From Imhoffiella purpurea (GTDB lineage: Bacteria > Pseudomonadota > Gammaproteobacteria > Chromatiales > Chromatiaceae): 64,000 nucleotides of DNA. Numbering within the stretch: the stretch's first letter is position 1; each line of letters starts with the position of its first letter. Under the pieces are notes generated by a model that saw only the letters and a program-made list of their open reading frames with translations, did no database searches and was not told where the DNA came from. Made by a program: the position numbers and the translations under genes. The stretch lies in contig NZ_AONC01000027.1 of the NCBI RefSeq assembly GCF_000585215.1, positions 17,610 to 81,609 of the forward strand. The letters run 5' to 3'. Shown here piece after piece: positions 55,043-64,000 of this stretch.

Positions 55043-56435
55043 CACACTGCTGGTCATCGAGGACGAGCGCCTGCTGGGCGCCGAGTTGTGCGCCGAGATG
55101 GCGTCCGGCGGCTGGGATGCCGTCCAGGCCTTCGATCTGGCCGAGGCGGAGCGCATGCTGTTCGAGCGCAATCTCGAACCCCTGGTCGTGCTCTCCGACA
55201 TGAGCCTGCCGGACGGCAACGCCCTGGATCTGCTGGAGAAGGTGCGTAGACGCGGCATCGGGGGCGAGTGGATCTTCCTCACCGCCTACGGCGGCGTCCC
55301 CGAGTCCGTTCGCGCGCTCAAGCTCGGGGCCTTCGACTTCCTGGAGAAGCCCTGCGAGCTGGAGCGGCTGCAGATCGTCGTCGCCGGTGCCAGACGCAGC
55401 GCGCGGGCCCAGCGTCGTCTGCGCGACGAGGAGCAGCGCGGCAACCGCTACGCGCCCGAGTCCTTCATCGGCCGCAGCCGGGCGGCCAGCGAGGCCCGCG
55501 ACATGCTGAGCCGACTCTCCAGGGTGCCCTTCTCCGGTCTGCTCATCAGCGGCGAGACCGGTACCGGCAAGGGGCTGGCGGCCCGCATCCTCCATCACTC
55601 CGGGCCGCGCGCCTCGGGTCCGCTCATCGAGGTCAACTGCGCCGCGCTCCCGCGCGAGCTGATGGAGGCCGAACTCTTCGGTCACGAGGCCGGTTCCTTC
55701 ACCGGGGCCAAGGGCCGCCGTCGCGGTCTCGTCGAGCAGGCCAACGGCGGCACCCTGTTCCTGGACGAGCTCGGCGAGCTGGAGCTGGAGCTCCAGGCCA
55801 AGCTGCTCAAGGCGATCGAGGACCACCGCATCCGCCGCGTGGGCGGAGACCGCGAGCTGGAGGTCGACATCCAGATCATCGCGGCGACCAACCAGGTGCT
55901 CGAGCAGCGCGTCGCCGAGGGAGCCTTCCGCGCCGATCTCTATCACCGTCTCGCCGTCTTCCGGCTCGAGGTCCCGGCGCTGCGCACCCGCAAGGAAGAC
56001 ATCGAGGACCTGCTTCCCGTCCTCATCGAGGAATTCAACGCCCGGTCCGGCCAGCGGATCGAGCGGGTGCCGCCAAGCGTGTGGCAGCGGCTCAAGAGCT
56101 ATGACTGGCCCGGCAACGTCCGCGAGCTGAGAAACCTGGTCGAGCGCTGCGTCCTGCTCGCGGACGGCCCGGTCTTCCCCGAGCGCTGGCTGCACCTGGG
56201 CGATCCGTCCCCCGCGGCCGCGACGGAGCCGGCATCGGGCGCGAACCCCGAGGGCAATCGGCTGTGCCTTCCCGTCGACGGCAGCATGAGTCTCGACGAG
56301 ATGGAGCGGGCCATCCTCGACGAGGTCCTGCGGCGAAACGCGGAGAACGTGAGCCAGACCGCCCGGGTGCTCGGGACCACCCGCGAGAAGCTGCGCTATC
56401 GGGTGCAGAAGTACGGGTTGAAGGTGAGCGATTGA
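55035..56435 (+). CDS. Sigma-54-dependent response regulator (NtrC family)
   Basis: 466 residues, GTG start. Receiver (1-120) with phosphoacceptor Asp in VVLSDMSLPDG and FLTAYGG; AAA+ domain (about 140-375) with Walker A GETGTGKG, sigma-54 contact loop GSFTGA in place of GAFTGA, Walker B GGTLFLDELGELEL, and YDWPGNVRELRNL; Fis-type helix-turn-helix at the end (NAENVSQTARVLGTTREKL). It should activate sigma-54 promoters from distant enhancer sites when phosphorylated by the kinase encoded upstream. The promoters and palindromes in this block are its likely targets. Confidence 0.93.
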   Translation: MADTLLVIEDERLLGAELCAEMASGGWDAVQAFDLAEAERMLFERNLEPLVVLSDMSLPDGNALDLLEKVRRRGIGGEWIFLTAYGGVPESVRALKLGAFDFLEKPCELERLQIVVAGARRSARAQRRLRDEEQRGNRYAPESFIGRSRAASEARDMLSRLSRVPFSGLLISGETGTGKGLAARILHHSGPRASGPLIEVNCAALPRELMEAELFGHEAGSFTGAKGRRRGLVEQANGGTLFLDELGELELELQAKLLKAIEDHRIRRVGGDRELEVDIQIIAATNQVLEQRVAEGAFRADLYHRLAVFRLEVPALRTRKEDIEDLLPVLIEEFNARSGQRIERVPPSVWQRLKSYDWPGNVRELRNLVERCVLLADGPVFPERWLHLGDPSPAAATEPASGANPEGNRLCLPVDGSMSLDEMERAILDEVLRRNAENVSQTARVLGTTREKLRYRVQKYGLKVSD

Positions 56436-56828
56436 CAGGGGCCGAAAGAGGCGTGGTCTGTCTTGCGGCATTCGAGGTCGCTGTCGAACCAGGCTTGAAA
56501 GAGATCCGTGGCGCTCGATCAGCCCCTTCGGTGGGGCCGAATTCCGCACTGTCCTCGGCCTTGCCTCTAGAGGATCCGCCTCAATCTGGCCACTAGGTCA
56601 ACACGGATCGAGTGTGTCGACCGCAAGGGCCAGTCGTGGCCCGGCATTTCGGAGATCGGGTCGAATGCCAATCGGGCGTTCGGCCCGCATCTCTCCAGAG
56701 ACTGCCAGAACCGTCTGCGTTCAGCCGTTCGGACGCGATCGACGAGACGGTTCGGGCCAGCGTTCCTACCGCGACGCCGCCGCCGATGTGCTGACGGACC
56801 GGCCGCACCAGGCAAAAGGTGAACCGTC
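56436..56828. other. Intergenic region upstream of zwf
   Basis: 393 bases. Two dyads are visible: AACCGTCT/AGACGGTT (56709-56752, with GCGT/ACGC inside) and GGGCCA/TGGCCC around 56630. No TGGT-N8-ACCA site and no good sigma-54 promoter is present, so zwf seems outside the proposed regulon. No gene is supported. Confidence 0.4.
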
Positions 56829-58376
<1,548 letters not shown>

Positions 58377-58390
58377 CGGGGGAGAGCGCC

Positions 58391-59500
58391 ATGAACCGTT
58401 CCGACGAGCACTACATCGACCCGGTCGAGATCGAGCGCGAGCTGGCCGCGATCTGGGATTCGATCAACCGTCATCAGAAGGACGGCCACACCGTGACCCG
58501 GGCCTCCATGTCGAACGTGATGATCTTCTGCGACGGCGAGGACCAGGCAATGGACGCGGCGGACCGTATCCCGCGTCTGGTGCGTCACCATCCGGCGCGG
58601 GTGCTGGTGCTGGCCCTGATCGGCGATCAATCCGGCGACGAGGTGCGGGCCTGGGTGACGGCGCACTCGCGCCGAATCGGCGACCGCCAGCAGCTGTGCG
58701 CCGAGCACATCGAGCTGCGCTTCGGCGCCGGCGGCGCGGCACGCACGGCCTCGATCGTGCGCTCGCTGCTGATCAGCGATCTGCCGTCCGCGCTCTGGTG
58801 GCTCAGTCCACGGCCTCCGGCGCTCACCGGTCCCGTGTTCGAGGCCTTCGCCTCCATGGCCAACCAGATCATCTACGACAGCATCGGCTGGGCGGATCCG
58901 CCGCGCGGCGTGCTGGCGATGACCCAATGGTCGAAGCGCAACCGCACCGTGATCTTCAACCTGGCCTGGCGCCGGCTGAAGCCCTGGCGGCGGATCCTGT
59001 CCCAGAGCCTGGCCCCGAGCGTGATTCCAGGGGCGCTGCGGCGCATCGAGGCGATCGAGCTGCATCACGGCCCCCATGCGCTGCCGCTGGCCTGGCTGCT
59101 GCTCGGCTGGCTGTCCTCGTGTCTCGACTGGAGACCCCAGAAGGGCGTGGCCACGTCCGGTAAACAGTTGATTTGGCATTTCGCCTCGACCAGCGGGCCG
59201 GTCCGCATCGAGGTGCGTCGCAGCGACGAGGGACCGCCGCATATCGATCGGATGCGGATCTCATGGCGGGCAGGGGAGGGACAGGCGGCCAGTCATGCGG
59301 AGTATCGGCACGAGGGGCATCACATCCGTCACTTCCCGGAGGATGCCGAGTTGTGGCCCTCGTCGATCCCGACCGTCGAGCAGCCGCTCGAGCAGATGGT
59401 TGCCGCCCAGCTCGCGCACCGGGCCGGCGATGCGCTCTTCACCTCTTCGATCGCCTTCTCCGAGGCCATGGCCAAGGTCGTCAAGTCGGAAGCGGCATGA
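58391..59500 (+). CDS. opcA: OpcA-like glucose-6-phosphate dehydrogenase assembly protein
   Basis: 369 residues. Features of OpcA are SMSNVMIFCDGEDQAMDAADRIP, then a central VRSLLISDLPSALWWLSPRPP, IIYDSIGWADP and LPLAWLLLGWLSSCLDW. OpcA is an allosteric activator and assembly factor of Zwf, best known in cyanobacteria and actinobacteria; the location right after zwf supports this assignment. GGAGAGCGCC precedes the ATG. Confidence 0.88.
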   Translation: MNRSDEHYIDPVEIERELAAIWDSINRHQKDGHTVTRASMSNVMIFCDGEDQAMDAADRIPRLVRHHPARVLVLALIGDQSGDEVRAWVTAHSRRIGDRQQLCAEHIELRFGAGGAARTASIVRSLLISDLPSALWWLSPRPPALTGPVFEAFASMANQIIYDSIGWADPPRGVLAMTQWSKRNRTVIFNLAWRRLKPWRRILSQSLAPSVIPGALRRIEAIELHHGPHALPLAWLLLGWLSSCLDWRPQKGVATSGKQLIWHFASTSGPVRIEVRRSDEGPPHIDRMRISWRAGEGQAASHAEYRHEGHHIRHFPEDAELWPSSIPTVEQPLEQMVAAQLAHRAGDALFTSSIAFSEAMAKVVKSEAA

Positions 59501-59547
59501 GTGGCAAGCCGGTCCCAACTCGTCGGGACGGCTTGCGAGGGGTGTTT

Positions 59548-59733
59548 CTATCGGACCGCCATGATGAGCACGACGACCAGAGCCACGACCGCGCCGAGCG
59601 GCAGGATGGCGGCTGGCCAATCGCCGCGCTGCGCCTTGGGTCCGTTCTCCTGCCAGTTCTTGTAGACCGGCCAGAGGAAGAAGAGCATGAGCCCCAGGGT
59701 GATGGCGGCTGTGATCTTGAGGAAGAGTTCCAT
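59548..59733 (-). CDS. Small two-helix membrane protein of unknown function
   Basis: 61 residues with two hydrophobic helices (FLKITAAITLGLMLFFLWPVY; AAILPLGAVVALVVVLIMAV) joined by a short polar loop. A strong GGGAGGTCCCG site before the ATG indicates a real gene. Unknown role; it is convergent with opcA and 90 bases downstream of yccA, beyond the yccA terminator. Confidence 0.7.
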   Translation of the reverse strand: MELFLKITAAITLGLMLFFLWPVYKNWQENGPKAQRGDWPAAILPLGAVVALVVVLIMAVR

Positions 59734-59765
59734 CGGGACCTCCCGTGAGCTGGTGTGAGCCTCAA

Positions 59766-59794
59766 CGAAAACCCCGGCGGGGTGCGCCGGGGTT
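59766..59794 (-). terminator. Intrinsic terminator of yccA
   Basis: Perfect 10-base stem AACCCCGGCG/CGCCGGGGTT with a 5-base loop, followed on the minus strand by TTTTCG. It begins 30 bases after the yccA stop codon. Confidence 0.8.
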
Positions 59795-59823
59795 CGGTCG
59801 GATCGGCTGGACGAGGTCGTGCC

Positions 59824-60498
59824 TCAGTCGTCGCTCATGATTCCGAGGATCTGCAACAGGCTGATGAAGATGTTGAAGATGCTCAGATAGAGGCCGTAGG
59901 TCGCGAGGATGTAGTTGGTCTCCTCGCCACGGGCGATGCGGCTGGTGTCGAACAGGATGAAGCCGCTCATCAGCAGGATGATCGCCGAGGAGATGGCCAG
60001 CGCGAGCGCGGGCATCTGCAGGAAGATGTTGGCGATCACGGCGATCATGACGACCATCATGCCGGCGAAGATGAAGCCGCCCATGAAGCTGAAGTCACGC
60101 TTGCTGGTCAGCGCATAGCCCGACAGCCCGAGGAAGATGGTCGCGGTGCCGCCGAAGGCGAGACCGACGATCTGAGGACCGTTGGGGAGCGCCAGATAGA
60201 TGCTGAGGATGGCGCCGAGGCCGAAGCCCAGGAGACCGGTGATGAGGAAGATGACCCCGATGCCGGCGGCGGAGTTCGCCGTTCTGGGCAGAACGAACAT
60301 GCCCAGCAGCATGGAGACGATGACCGAGGCCATGTAGGTCCATGGCGGTACGGCCAGAACAAGCGACAGCATGGCGGTCAGGGCGCTGAAGCCCAGTGTG
60401 GCCGCCAACAGCATGTAGGTGTTCTTCAGAACCTTGTTGGTCTCGACCGAGGGCGAGGCCCGATCGGTCTTGACGAAGGAAATGCCCGGATTGGCCAT
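59824..60498 (-). CDS. yccA: Bax inhibitor-1/YccA family membrane protein
   Basis: 224 residues, seven helices. LKNTYMLLAATLGFSALTAML, the ISSAIILLMSGFILFDTSRIARGE motif and the final LYLSIFNIFISLLQILG mark the BI-1 family. In E. coli YccA is a substrate and modulator of FtsH. The neighbouring tRNA-Ser reproduces the E. coli arrangement. ACAGGAGTGAAACAGCG precedes the ATG. Confidence 0.94.
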   Translation of the reverse strand: MANPGISFVKTDRASPSVETNKVLKNTYMLLAATLGFSALTAMLSLVLAVPPWTYMASVIVSMLLGMFVLPRTANSAAGIGVIFLITGLLGFGLGAILSIYLALPNGPQIVGLAFGGTATIFLGLSGYALTSKRDFSFMGGFIFAGMMVVMIAVIANIFLQMPALALAISSAIILLMSGFILFDTSRIARGEETNYILATYGLYLSIFNIFISLLQILGIMSDD

Positions 60499-60755
60499 AT
60501 CGCTGTTTCACTCCTGTTTTACAGTGGGTTATCGAGACTCTTGTGGATTCTTCGCGTTCGTCTTCGGTTTGGCGGATATGGAAGCCGCAATCGCATCCTA
60601 TGACCCGAAGTGACGATCATGAGTTCCGAAGGATACCTGAGGCCCGGAGTCATGCAAGCACCGCCGGGCTTTGGTAATCCCTGCGCTTGATGTATCCTTA
60701 TCCGCCTGCGGCATCTGAAACCGCCTTCAGGTGGTCTGCGTCCCGCGATTCTTTA

Positions 60756-60843
60756 GGAGAGGTGGCTGAGCGGTCGAAAGCGGCGGTCTTGAAAACCGTT
60801 GACTCGCAAGGGTCCGGGGGTTCGAATCCCTCCCTCTCCGCCA
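60756..60843 (+). tRNA. serT: tRNA-Ser (anticodon UGA)
   Basis: 88 bases. Acceptor GGAGAGG/CCTCTCC, discriminator G and encoded CCA at 60841-60843; anticodon stem-loop GCGGT CTTGAAA ACCGT with anticodon TGA; a long variable arm and T-loop GGTTCGAATCC. It decodes UCA. Position next to yccA is as in E. coli. tRNA-Ser genes are common integration sites, and accessory genes follow downstream. Confidence 0.97.
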
Positions 60844-61357
60844 ATTCTGCGTCTTACCTCCTTATCGTTTCTGAATCAGATTCTTAGAACCTTCGCTCGA
60901 GCGTGTTCCCCACACGTTTTATCCAATTCCCTTCATTTCGGCGAACAAGCATTAGACCGCAGCGTCTTTCGTGAGGTTCGGTATTGCCTCCAGAGACTCG
61001 GTGCTGGAGGTTGAGTTACCGTTGCTGGCGGCGATTATCGAAGGGTGTTCGTCGTCGAAATTGCAGGTATTTTTCGTGAAAACGTGTGCTTTCGTCGGCC
61101 TTCCTATGCTTGGAGCGCGGATAGGCGCTTGAGGTTCCCCCCGGATACGCCAGCGCTCACTCGCCCTGTATCGCTCTTCTCGATGGGATCTGCATATATC
61201 CATTGCTCATGGATCTCCCCCGTGCCGAGCACGCGCCAAGCGTTCGGGATCATCCCTGCCTGATGGCGCCCGGAAGAAGGTGGCAAGATCGTCGGGTACA
61301 GGTTCGAGAGCCTCTCTGGTATCGTCATACACGAACCAACAGTGACCGGGGGATGAG
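60844..61357. other. Non-coding stretch between tRNA-Ser and the accessory cassette
   Basis: 514 bases, lower in GC than the surroundings. Small frames exist on both strands; the longest, on the minus strand (61104-61418), runs into the next gene and matches nothing I know. No copy of the tRNA 3' end, integrase or terminator is seen. A scar of an older integration is possible. Confidence 0.4.
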
Positions 61358-61675
61358 ATGCAGGACCGCGAGCGCACAGAATGGCAGCCGTTGGACTTGG
61401 GGGGTGGCGCCAAGGCATATCTGGAGGTCGCCCCGCGCGGACGCCAGGAGGTCGGTGTCCTGGACGCGATACCCTTCGACCGAGTCGCCGAGACCTTGAC
61501 GCGAATCGCCCAAGGGCTCGAATCCGCGATCGACACGGTCAAGCCGAGCAAGGCGTCCGTCGAGATCGGTGTCGAGTTCGGGCTCGAGGCTGGGGAGGTC
61601 GTCGCCCTGATCGCCCGAGGTACGGGAAAGGCGAATCTCAAGGTCACCTTGGAGTGGGACAAGTCGCAGCCATGA
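61358..61675 (+). CDS. Trypsin-co-occurring domain protein (CU044_2847-like)
   Basis: 105 residues. A small alpha/beta domain (GGGAKAYLEVAPRGRQEVG; SKASVEIGVEFGLEAGEVVALIARGTGKANLKVTLEW) of the kind encoded next to trypsin-like proteases and STAND NTPases in conflict systems. Function unknown; probably a regulator or partner of the protease. GGGGGATGAG precedes the ATG. The protease gene follows after 20 bases. Confidence 0.75.
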   Translation: MQDRERTEWQPLDLGGGAKAYLEVAPRGRQEVGVLDAIPFDRVAETLTRIAQGLESAIDTVKPSKASVEIGVEFGLEAGEVVALIARGTGKANLKVTLEWDKSQP

Positions 61676-61695
61676 GTGGAGGCTAGCGACCCAGG

Positions 61696-62664
61696 ATGGC
61701 GAACGACCCCATAGAGCCAATTATCGCCCGGCTGCGCACTGAGTGCGTGCGCGTGATGGGCGCGCAGCCCGGCTGCGGTTTCTCGGTCGCTCCGGGCTGG
61801 CTGCTCACTTGCGCCCATGTCGTCGGCCGTGCGGCGGCGTTGGGCCGGGATATCGAAGTCTATCCCTGGGGGCGTGCGCCTCGCACCCTGGTCCTGCGCC
61901 ATCTCAGGGGCGATCTGGATCTTGCCCTGCTCGAAGACCCAGAGGGAGTCTCTGTCTCCGCGGTCTTCGGCGGCGACCCCCAGCGCGACCAGCTCCTGGT
62001 CGGCATCGGTTTCCCGGTCCGCGACCAGCGGCCCGAGCTGGACGACTTCACCGCGCGCTTCGAGGGGATCACACAGCTGCACGACCGGACGACCGGCGGC
62101 GAGCTGCGTTTGATCAAGCTCAAGCAGGGGCTGATCGATTACGGTTTCAGCGGTGGCCCCTTGATCCAGGCAACGACCGGACGGGTGATCGGGGTGACGC
62201 GCTTGAGCCAGGATACCCGGCTCGATCTCGGCGGCTGGGCCGTCCCCGCCGAGGCCGTACGCGCATTCTGCGAGGACGTCGGTGTGACGCTTGCGCCGCC
62301 CGGCCCGTTACAGACAGAGGTGCTCGAAGCACCGGCCAAGCCGCCCGTCGAGCGCCTGCGCGACCTGCTGCTCGGCTTGCCTCGCTGGAACGACCGGAGA
62401 GATCGGCTGGGCTTCGTCGAGATCGCCCTGGGCCGACGGCATCCCATCCTCCACGAGGTCGAATGGGAAGGTAGTGCGCGCCAGCTCGCCTGGGACCTTG
62501 CCCGAGCCTGCGAGGATTACCCGGAGCCGACCGAAACTGGGCGATCCCCCGCCTGCGCCTTGCTGGAGGCGATCCCCCGGGAATTCGGGCGGAGCCCAGT
62601 CCGCGACCGCGAGATCCAGGCGCTCAGCGCCTTGCTCGACTGTCCCAAGCCAGCCGGCGCCTAG
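61696..62664 (+). CDS. Trypsin-like serine protease with effector-associated domain
   Basis: 322 residues. Protease domain 1-205 with the triad His in TCAHVVG, Asp in GDLDLALL and Ser in YGFSGGPL; no signal peptide, so it is cytoplasmic. Residues about 215-320 form a helical effector-associated domain (VERLRDLLLGLPRWNDRRDRLG; HPILHEVEWEG; CALLEAIPREFGRS) that is also found at the N-terminus of the next gene. Such proteases are predicted to be cleaving effectors released when the STAND partner senses an invader. Confidence 0.85.
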   Translation: MANDPIEPIIARLRTECVRVMGAQPGCGFSVAPGWLLTCAHVVGRAAALGRDIEVYPWGRAPRTLVLRHLRGDLDLALLEDPEGVSVSAVFGGDPQRDQLLVGIGFPVRDQRPELDDFTARFEGITQLHDRTTGGELRLIKLKQGLIDYGFSGGPLIQATTGRVIGVTRLSQDTRLDLGGWAVPAEAVRAFCEDVGVTLAPPGPLQTEVLEAPAKPPVERLRDLLLGLPRWNDRRDRLGFVEIALGRRHPILHEVEWEGSARQLAWDLARACEDYPEPTETGRSPACALLEAIPREFGRSPVRDREIQALSALLDCPKPAGA

Positions 62665-62689
62665 ACACGCACCCAAGGAGAGACAGCGG

Positions 62690-63919
62690 ATGCCGACAGA
62701 CCATCAGATCCTGCTCGACTTCAAGGCCCTTCTCCTCCGGCTTCCATACTGGTGCCGCAATGAGCGCCGGCTCGGCCTGGCCGAGCAGGCCCTGGGCAAG
62801 GATCACCCGGCGATCCGGGCCATCGAATGGGACGGCACGGCCGAGGCGCAGGCCTGGGACCTGCCCAGTCGGTGCGACGACTACGACCAGCCGGTGCCGT
62901 CCGGTCTCTCGCCGCTCTGCGCGTTGCTCGATCTCCTTCGCGAGGAGTTCGGCCACAGCACCGACGAGCGCGGCCGACGGATCGCCTCCCTGACGGAGCG
63001 GTTGTCGTGCCGCGCACCTGTCGAGTGCGACTGGCCCCACGATCCCTATCCGGGGATGCTGGCGCTGGACTGCGATCAAGCACCCATCTTCTTCGGCCGC
63101 CGCGCCGAGACCCAGGCCCTGCTGTTCAAGCTCGACTCGCCGCAGGGGGAGCGCCTGACCCTGGTCGCCGGGGCCTCGGGCTCGGGAAAATCCTCGCTGG
63201 TGCGCGCCGGTCTCTGGGCGACTCTCGACGATGCCGCCCGCACGCCCATTCGGGGCTCGGAGGATTGGGTCGTCACCGCCATGAAGCCGTCCAAGCCGGA
63301 AGGTGATCCCTTCCAGGCGCTGTTCTGGGGAATCGCGCGCGGCGGCATCCCCGGCTTCGCCGACGCCGACGACGAGGCGGCCAGACTGCGCCAAGATCCG
63401 TCGGCGTTTCCACGCCTGCTCCAGCGGGTTCTCTCCGGCCGGCCGGACCACGCCGAATGGCTGCTCATCCTCGATCAATTCGAAGAGCTCTTCACCAGCG
63501 TCGAGTCCGAGCTTGCCACGTGCTTTCTCGATGCCCTGCTGCTCCCCGCCATCGGCCAGCCGCGCTTCCGCGTCGTTGCCACGGTGCGCTCCGACTTCCT
63601 CGACCGCTGTATCGCCCATGGCGGGCTGCGCGAGGAGCTCAATGCCGATGCCCAGTTCAGCGTCGGCGCCCCCGGACCAGCCGCCATGGCCGCCATGATC
63701 GAGGGACCGGTCCGCAGGCTCAGGCTCGCCAGCCCGGTGGACCTGGAGGACGCCCTGGTCGAACGCCTCGTGACGGACGCCAGCGGCCGAGCTGGCGGCC
63801 TCGCGCTGCTCGCCTTCGCCCTCAAGGATCTCTACGACGACTGCAAGACGCGCGGCCGCATGGACCTCGCCGACTTCGAAAGCGAGCGCATCGGTGGGCT
63901 CGAAGGGGCAGGGCTTTGA
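62690..63919 (+). CDS. STAND NTPase with N-terminal effector-associated domain, possibly truncated
   Basis: 409 residues. Residues 1-108 repeat the effector-associated domain of the protease (FKALLLRLPYWCRNERRLG; HPAIRAIEWDG; CALLDLLREEFGHS). A STAND NTPase domain follows: IFFGRRAET, Walker A GASGSGKSS near 163-171, Walker B LLILDQFEELF near 258, and sensor VVATVRSDFLDR. Normal members continue for hundreds of residues into WD40 or TPR sensor repeats; this frame stops at 63917-63919, soon after GGLEGA, a point where intact proteins go on. AAGGAGAGACAGCGG precedes the ATG. Confidence 0.85.
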   Translation: MPTDHQILLDFKALLLRLPYWCRNERRLGLAEQALGKDHPAIRAIEWDGTAEAQAWDLPSRCDDYDQPVPSGLSPLCALLDLLREEFGHSTDERGRRIASLTERLSCRAPVECDWPHDPYPGMLALDCDQAPIFFGRRAETQALLFKLDSPQGERLTLVAGASGSGKSSLVRAGLWATLDDAARTPIRGSEDWVVTAMKPSKPEGDPFQALFWGIARGGIPGFADADDEAARLRQDPSAFPRLLQRVLSGRPDHAEWLLILDQFEELFTSVESELATCFLDALLLPAIGQPRFRVVATVRSDFLDRCIAHGGLREELNADAQFSVGAPGPAAMAAMIEGPVRRLRLASPVDLEDALVERLVTDASGRAGGLALLAFALKDLYDDCKTRGRMDLADFESERIGGLEGAGL

Positions 63920-64000
63920 AGGTCACAGATCGTGATCATGAGCGACTTCTCTGATCGATCCCCTCAGGTTCGCGGGGTCTTTCGACGTTTCTCAAGAAGA
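63920..64000. other. Window end after the STAND stop
   Basis: 81 bases. In the same frame as the STAND gene, past its TGA, the sequence reads SPQVRGVFRRF near the end, which resembles the segment that normally follows this NTPase module. It may be decayed remainder of the gene. Confidence 0.35.

Noticed and set aside
56630..56652. Sigma-54 or palindromic operator upstream of zwf
   Set aside because: TGGCCC-N5-TTCGG lacks the -12 GC and no TGGT-N8-ACCA site is present.
61104..61418. Minus-strand frame of 104 codons in the tRNA-cassette gap
   Set aside because: It overlaps the better-supported gene at 61358, has no ribosome-binding site and resembles no family I know. Its middle part (IPNAWRVLGTGEIHEQW) looks protein-like, so a decayed remnant remains possible.

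Overview
The window looks like chromosome from a GC-rich gammaproteobacterium. The gene content (EpmA/EpmB/EF-P, the yceD-rpmF-plsX-fab cluster, yccA next to a tRNA-Ser, a Bat/MoxR operon, a FimX-like protein and PilZ) fits the Chromatiales, possibly a purple sulfur bacterium. This placement is inference from gene content and base composition; no photosynthesis or sulfur-oxidation gene lies in the window.

Bases 1-38.5 kb are mostly core genome. In order: the tail of an outer-membrane beta-barrel gene; an ExeA-like ATPase fused to an OmpA domain; a lytic transglycosylase; a FimX-type degenerate c-di-GMP receptor; the EF-P beta-lysylation set (epmB, efp, epmA); DUF4139, amidohydrolase, DUF2189 and CDGSH genes; two SPFH proteins; a HAD phosphatase; a complete Bat operon (MoxR, DUF58, DUF4381, BatA, a BatB-BatC fusion, BatD); folK; an orphan FixJ-type regulator; a likely small RNA; then the fatty-acid cluster yceD-rpmF-plsX-fabH-fabD-fabG-acpP-fabF followed by pabC-mltG-tmk-holB-pilZ-tatD; an SRAP-domain protein; and glgC.

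Bases 38.5-56.5 kb form a stress and envelope block: a ClC chloride transporter with an EmrA/EmrB-like efflux pair, an unknown membrane protein, HdeD, a CPA2 antiporter, MprF, an alpha/beta hydrolase, DedA, an unusual FtsH, and a histidine kinase with a sigma-54 activator. Three intergenic regions in this block carry sigma-54 (-24/-12) promoter candidates and also a shared palindrome TGGT-N8-ACCA. I read this as a local sigma-54 regulon run by the adjacent two-component system. It is the most interesting candidate in the window. Inside it, mprF is broken by a one-base frameshift and the following hydrolase by one in-frame TAG. zwf and an OpcA-like gene follow and would supply NADPH.

Bases 59.5-64 kb hold yccA and tRNA-Ser(UGA), the same neighbours as in E. 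coli. After a non-coding gap comes an accessory conflict cassette: a trypsin-co-occurring domain protein, a trypsin-like protease carrying an effector-associated domain, and a STAND NTPase whose N-terminus carries a copy of the same domain. The STAND gene reads into a stop close to the window end and may be truncated.
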